Shown here one piece after another: positions 62,353-64,000 of a stretch of DNA of 64,000 nt (positions are counted from its first letter, which is position 1; each line of letters opens with the position of its first letter). The notes beneath the pieces were generated by a model. That model was not told where the DNA came from, did not search any database, and worked only from the letters and a program-made list of their open reading frames with translations. Both the position numbers and the translations under genes were made by a program. The stretch is taken from the NCBI GenBank assembly GCA_903925515.1, contig CAIYFP010000462.1, forward strand, positions 1 through 64,000, in the 5' to 3' direction. This DNA comes from an uncultured Verrucomicrobiota bacterium. Its GTDB lineage: Bacteria > Verrucomicrobiota > Verrucomicrobiia > Limisphaerales > UBA9464.

Positions 62353-64000
62353 ATGACGCGACACCATTCCCCTCAAGGTCGCGCCGCCCTCCTCGCCCTT
62401 GCGGCGGGAGCCATGGCGGCGTCTGCGCGAGCCGAGACGCTCTTCTCGGACAACTTCGACACGGACACCTCGGCCGCATGGGACATGCGCGTGGGCGTGT
62501 TCACCGCCGGCGACACCGACTACAAGGTGGACTGGGCCTTCGACTACGGGGCGCAGACCTACAACCTGTTCGCCGGGCCCCTCGACACGACAGGGCAAAC
62601 GCTGAACGTGCCGCCCGCGCCGAACTCCAACGGCACCGCCAAGGGCGTCAAGCTCACGGTCAACAAGGACGACCTCGGCGCGCGCGTCGTCGTCAACTTG
62701 TATCCCAAGAACCAGAACTTCAGCGGCAACTACGTCCTGAAGTTCGACATGTTCATGAACCACGGCTCATGGGGCGACCTGGGCGGCTCCACCACGGAGA
62801 ACGCATGGTTCGGGATCAACCACACCGGAGCGGGCCCGAACTGGGCGGTGTTCGCGGGCAACGGACTCAGCTCGGCCTTCGCGGCGCCCATCGCGGGCGC
62901 GGACAAGAGCGACGGATTGTTCTTCACGGTGACCTGCGACGGCGGCGGCGCGAAGGACCTGTGGGCGCTCGCGGGCGACGCCGCCGGACGGCCCGCCGTG
63001 TTGTTTGGCGACGCCGGGGGCATCCTCGACCTCGACAAGGACACCTTCCCGGACCACGGCGACGAGCAGGGCAACTTCCAGGGCACGTTCACGTCGCCCC
63101 CGTTCGAGGCGCCCGGAATCCTCGCCAAGCGATGGGTCCCCGTGGAGGTGTCGCAGATCGACGACATCATCACGTTGAAGCTGAACGGGCAGGTCTTCTC
63201 ACGTTACACCAACTCCACCCCGTGGAAGTCCGGCACCGTGATGGTGGGCTACGCCGACATCTTCAACTCGATCGCCGCGTTGCTGGACGAGAACTGGGTG
63301 TTGTTTGACAACGTGCGCGTCGAGCGCGTGCGCAAGATCGTGGTGGACACGGCCGACAACGACAGCCCCGCGACCGACGGCAAGACGTCCCTGCTCGAGG
63401 CCCTGCAAGGCTTGCAGGAGAACGACATCATCGCCTTCAACATCCCCGGGGCCGGGCCGCACGTGATCCAGACCCCTCTCGGCGGCTACCCGCTCATCAG
63501 CAAGGCGGGCGTCGTCATCGATGGGTACACCCAGCCCGGCGCCGCCCCCAACTCCAATGGAATCCTCGCCGGCAACAATGCCCAGCTGAGGATCGTGCTC
63601 GACTCCAGCTCCGACGACTCCGGGCCGGGAACCCTCCCCGCCCGACGTTCCACACGCCTGCCGTTCCCCGGCTACGGCGACTCCGAGAACGCCATCCTCG
63701 GCGTCTATGAGGCCGACGACGTCACCATCCGAGGCCTTGGCTTCCGCAGCCGCCACACCCCGGGCAGCGACGAGGACCCGTCCATCTACTGCATCGCCCT
63801 CGTGAAGCAGGCGGAGCGTTGCAAGGTCCAGGGCAACTGGTTTGGGCTCGCCCCCGACGGCAAGACGGTCTCGGGCTCCGCGTCCGCCGTCGCCGCGTTC
63901 CGCCATCGCGTCAACGTGGGCGGCGTGAACGTCGATACCTTCTCGGAGGCCTTGACGTTCGGGACCGACTCGGATGGCGTGAACGACAACGCCGAGTTCA
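62353..64000 (+). CDS. secreted protein with lectin-like and parallel beta-helix parts (runs off window)
   Basis: The frame from ATG 62353 stays open for 549 codons to the window end. Signal peptide: MTRHHSPQGRAALLALAAGAMAASARA. Residues about 30-320 form a beta-sandwich-like part with LFSDNFDTDTSAAWDMRV, VLKFDMFMNHGSWGDLG, and LLDENWVLFDNVRVERV. From about residue 335 comes a beta-helix plan with LLEALQGLQENDIIAFNIPG, VVIDGYTQPGA and VQGNWFGLAPDGKTVSG; GNWFGxxPDG is typical of secreted right-handed beta-helix proteins. The C-terminus is not visible. Likely an exported surface or polysaccharide-related protein; no enzyme motif. Confidence 0.88.
   Translation, partial: MTRHHSPQGRAALLALAAGAMAASARAETLFSDNFDTDTSAAWDMRVGVFTAGDTDYKVDWAFDYGAQTYNLFAGPLDTTGQTLNVPPAPNSNGTAKGVKLTVNKDDLGARVVVNLYPKNQNFSGNYVLKFDMFMNHGSWGDLGGSTTENAWFGINHTGAGPNWAVFAGNGLSSAFAAPIAGADKSDGLFFTVTCDGGGAKDLWALAGDAAGRPAVLFGDAGGILDLDKDTFPDHGDEQGNFQGTFTSPPFEAPGILAKRWVPVEVSQIDDIITLKLNGQVFSRYTNSTPWKSGTVMVGYADIFNSIAALLDENWVLFDNVRVERVRKIVVDTADNDSPATDGKTSLLEALQGLQENDIIAFNIPGAGPHVIQTPLGGYPLISKAGVVIDGYTQPGAAPNSNGILAGNNAQLRIVLDSSSDDSGPGTLPARRSTRLPFPGYGDSENAILGVYEADDVTIRGLGFRSRHTPGSDEDPSIYCIALVKQAERCKVQGNWFGLAPDGKTVSGSASAVAAFRHRVNVGGVNVDTFSEALTFGTDSDGVNDNAEF

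Noticed and set aside
59920..62763. 947-codon minus-strand open frame
   Set aside because: It mirrors the RG-rich tail and the methyltransferase; high GC at third positions keeps the opposite frame open. Its translation is Arg/Pro/Ala-rich without any domain, while the plus strand has a full RsmB catalytic domain.

Overview
The window is a gene-dense, high-GC stretch of a bacterial chromosome, most likely from the Verrucomicrobiota (subdivision 3 / Limisphaerales-like). The evidence is the mix of families: two DUF1549/DUF1553 plus DUF1501 cassettes, CRTAC1/UnbV and FG-GAP proteins, a CotH protein with EF-hands, a DUF6600 protein, a PEP-CTERM protein, two pseudopilins with the [20 protein letters not shown] type N-terminus, and very few Shine-Dalgarno sequences. 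No rRNA, tRNA, CRISPR array, transposase or phage gene was seen. Taxonomy is inferred from family content only.

Layout. 1-3.9 kb: start of a minus-strand gene, then a secreted TIM-barrel glycosidase-like protein, a DUF192 lipoprotein and glutamine-dependent NAD synthetase. 4.3-7.6 kb: a large secreted protein built from three near-identical CBM9-like repeats, closed by a strong terminator. 8.0-12.4 kb: a CRTAC1-type FG-GAP/UnbV protein coupled (ATGA overlap) to an FGE-fold lipoprotein. 12.5-14.3 kb: DNA primase. 14.5-18.9 kb: three surface or secreted proteins (DUF6600, a lectin-like protein, PEP-CTERM). 19.0-25.9 kb, all minus: CotH protein, ThiS-HscB-IscA group, lipoate ligase, HisC, HisD. 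26.2-30.7 kb: two pseudopilins, a Nudix hydrolase, a Dabb protein and RmuC. 30.8-38.3 kb: two DUF1549/DUF1501 pairs that converge tail to tail. 38.4-44.1 kb: membrane protein, PurD, a secreted PPP-type phosphatase with a Gfo/Idh/MocA oxidoreductase, and an orphan OmpR-type regulator.

44.2-49.5 kb is the str/S10 ribosomal region: rpsL, rpsG, terminator, fusA, rpsJ, rplC, rplD, rplW. It lacks tuf and stops after L23 at a perfect 11-bp terminator. A radical SAM gene follows, then an NtrC-type two-component pair and a stand-alone receiver protein. 55.0-62.3 kb is a tight operon (aconitase, SDR, uronate-dehydrogenase-like enzyme, TPR protein, RsmB-like methyltransferase with a long RG-rich N-terminal tail). 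The window ends inside a beta-helix protein.

The signals I find hardest to explain are: (1) a strong excess of CATG (especially GCATGG/CCATGG) in both coding and non-coding DNA, which even sets the Ala codon before Trp; (2) the same 11-mer, ATAGGGTGGCG, exactly 3 nt before the start codons of iscA and hisD, suggesting leaderless promoters; (3) a shared GTTCTTTGT abutting the start codons of rpsG and rpsJ; (4) the broken S10 operon; and (5) the RG-rich rRNA methyltransferase. No defence, secretion or biosynthetic system with an obviously new architecture was found.
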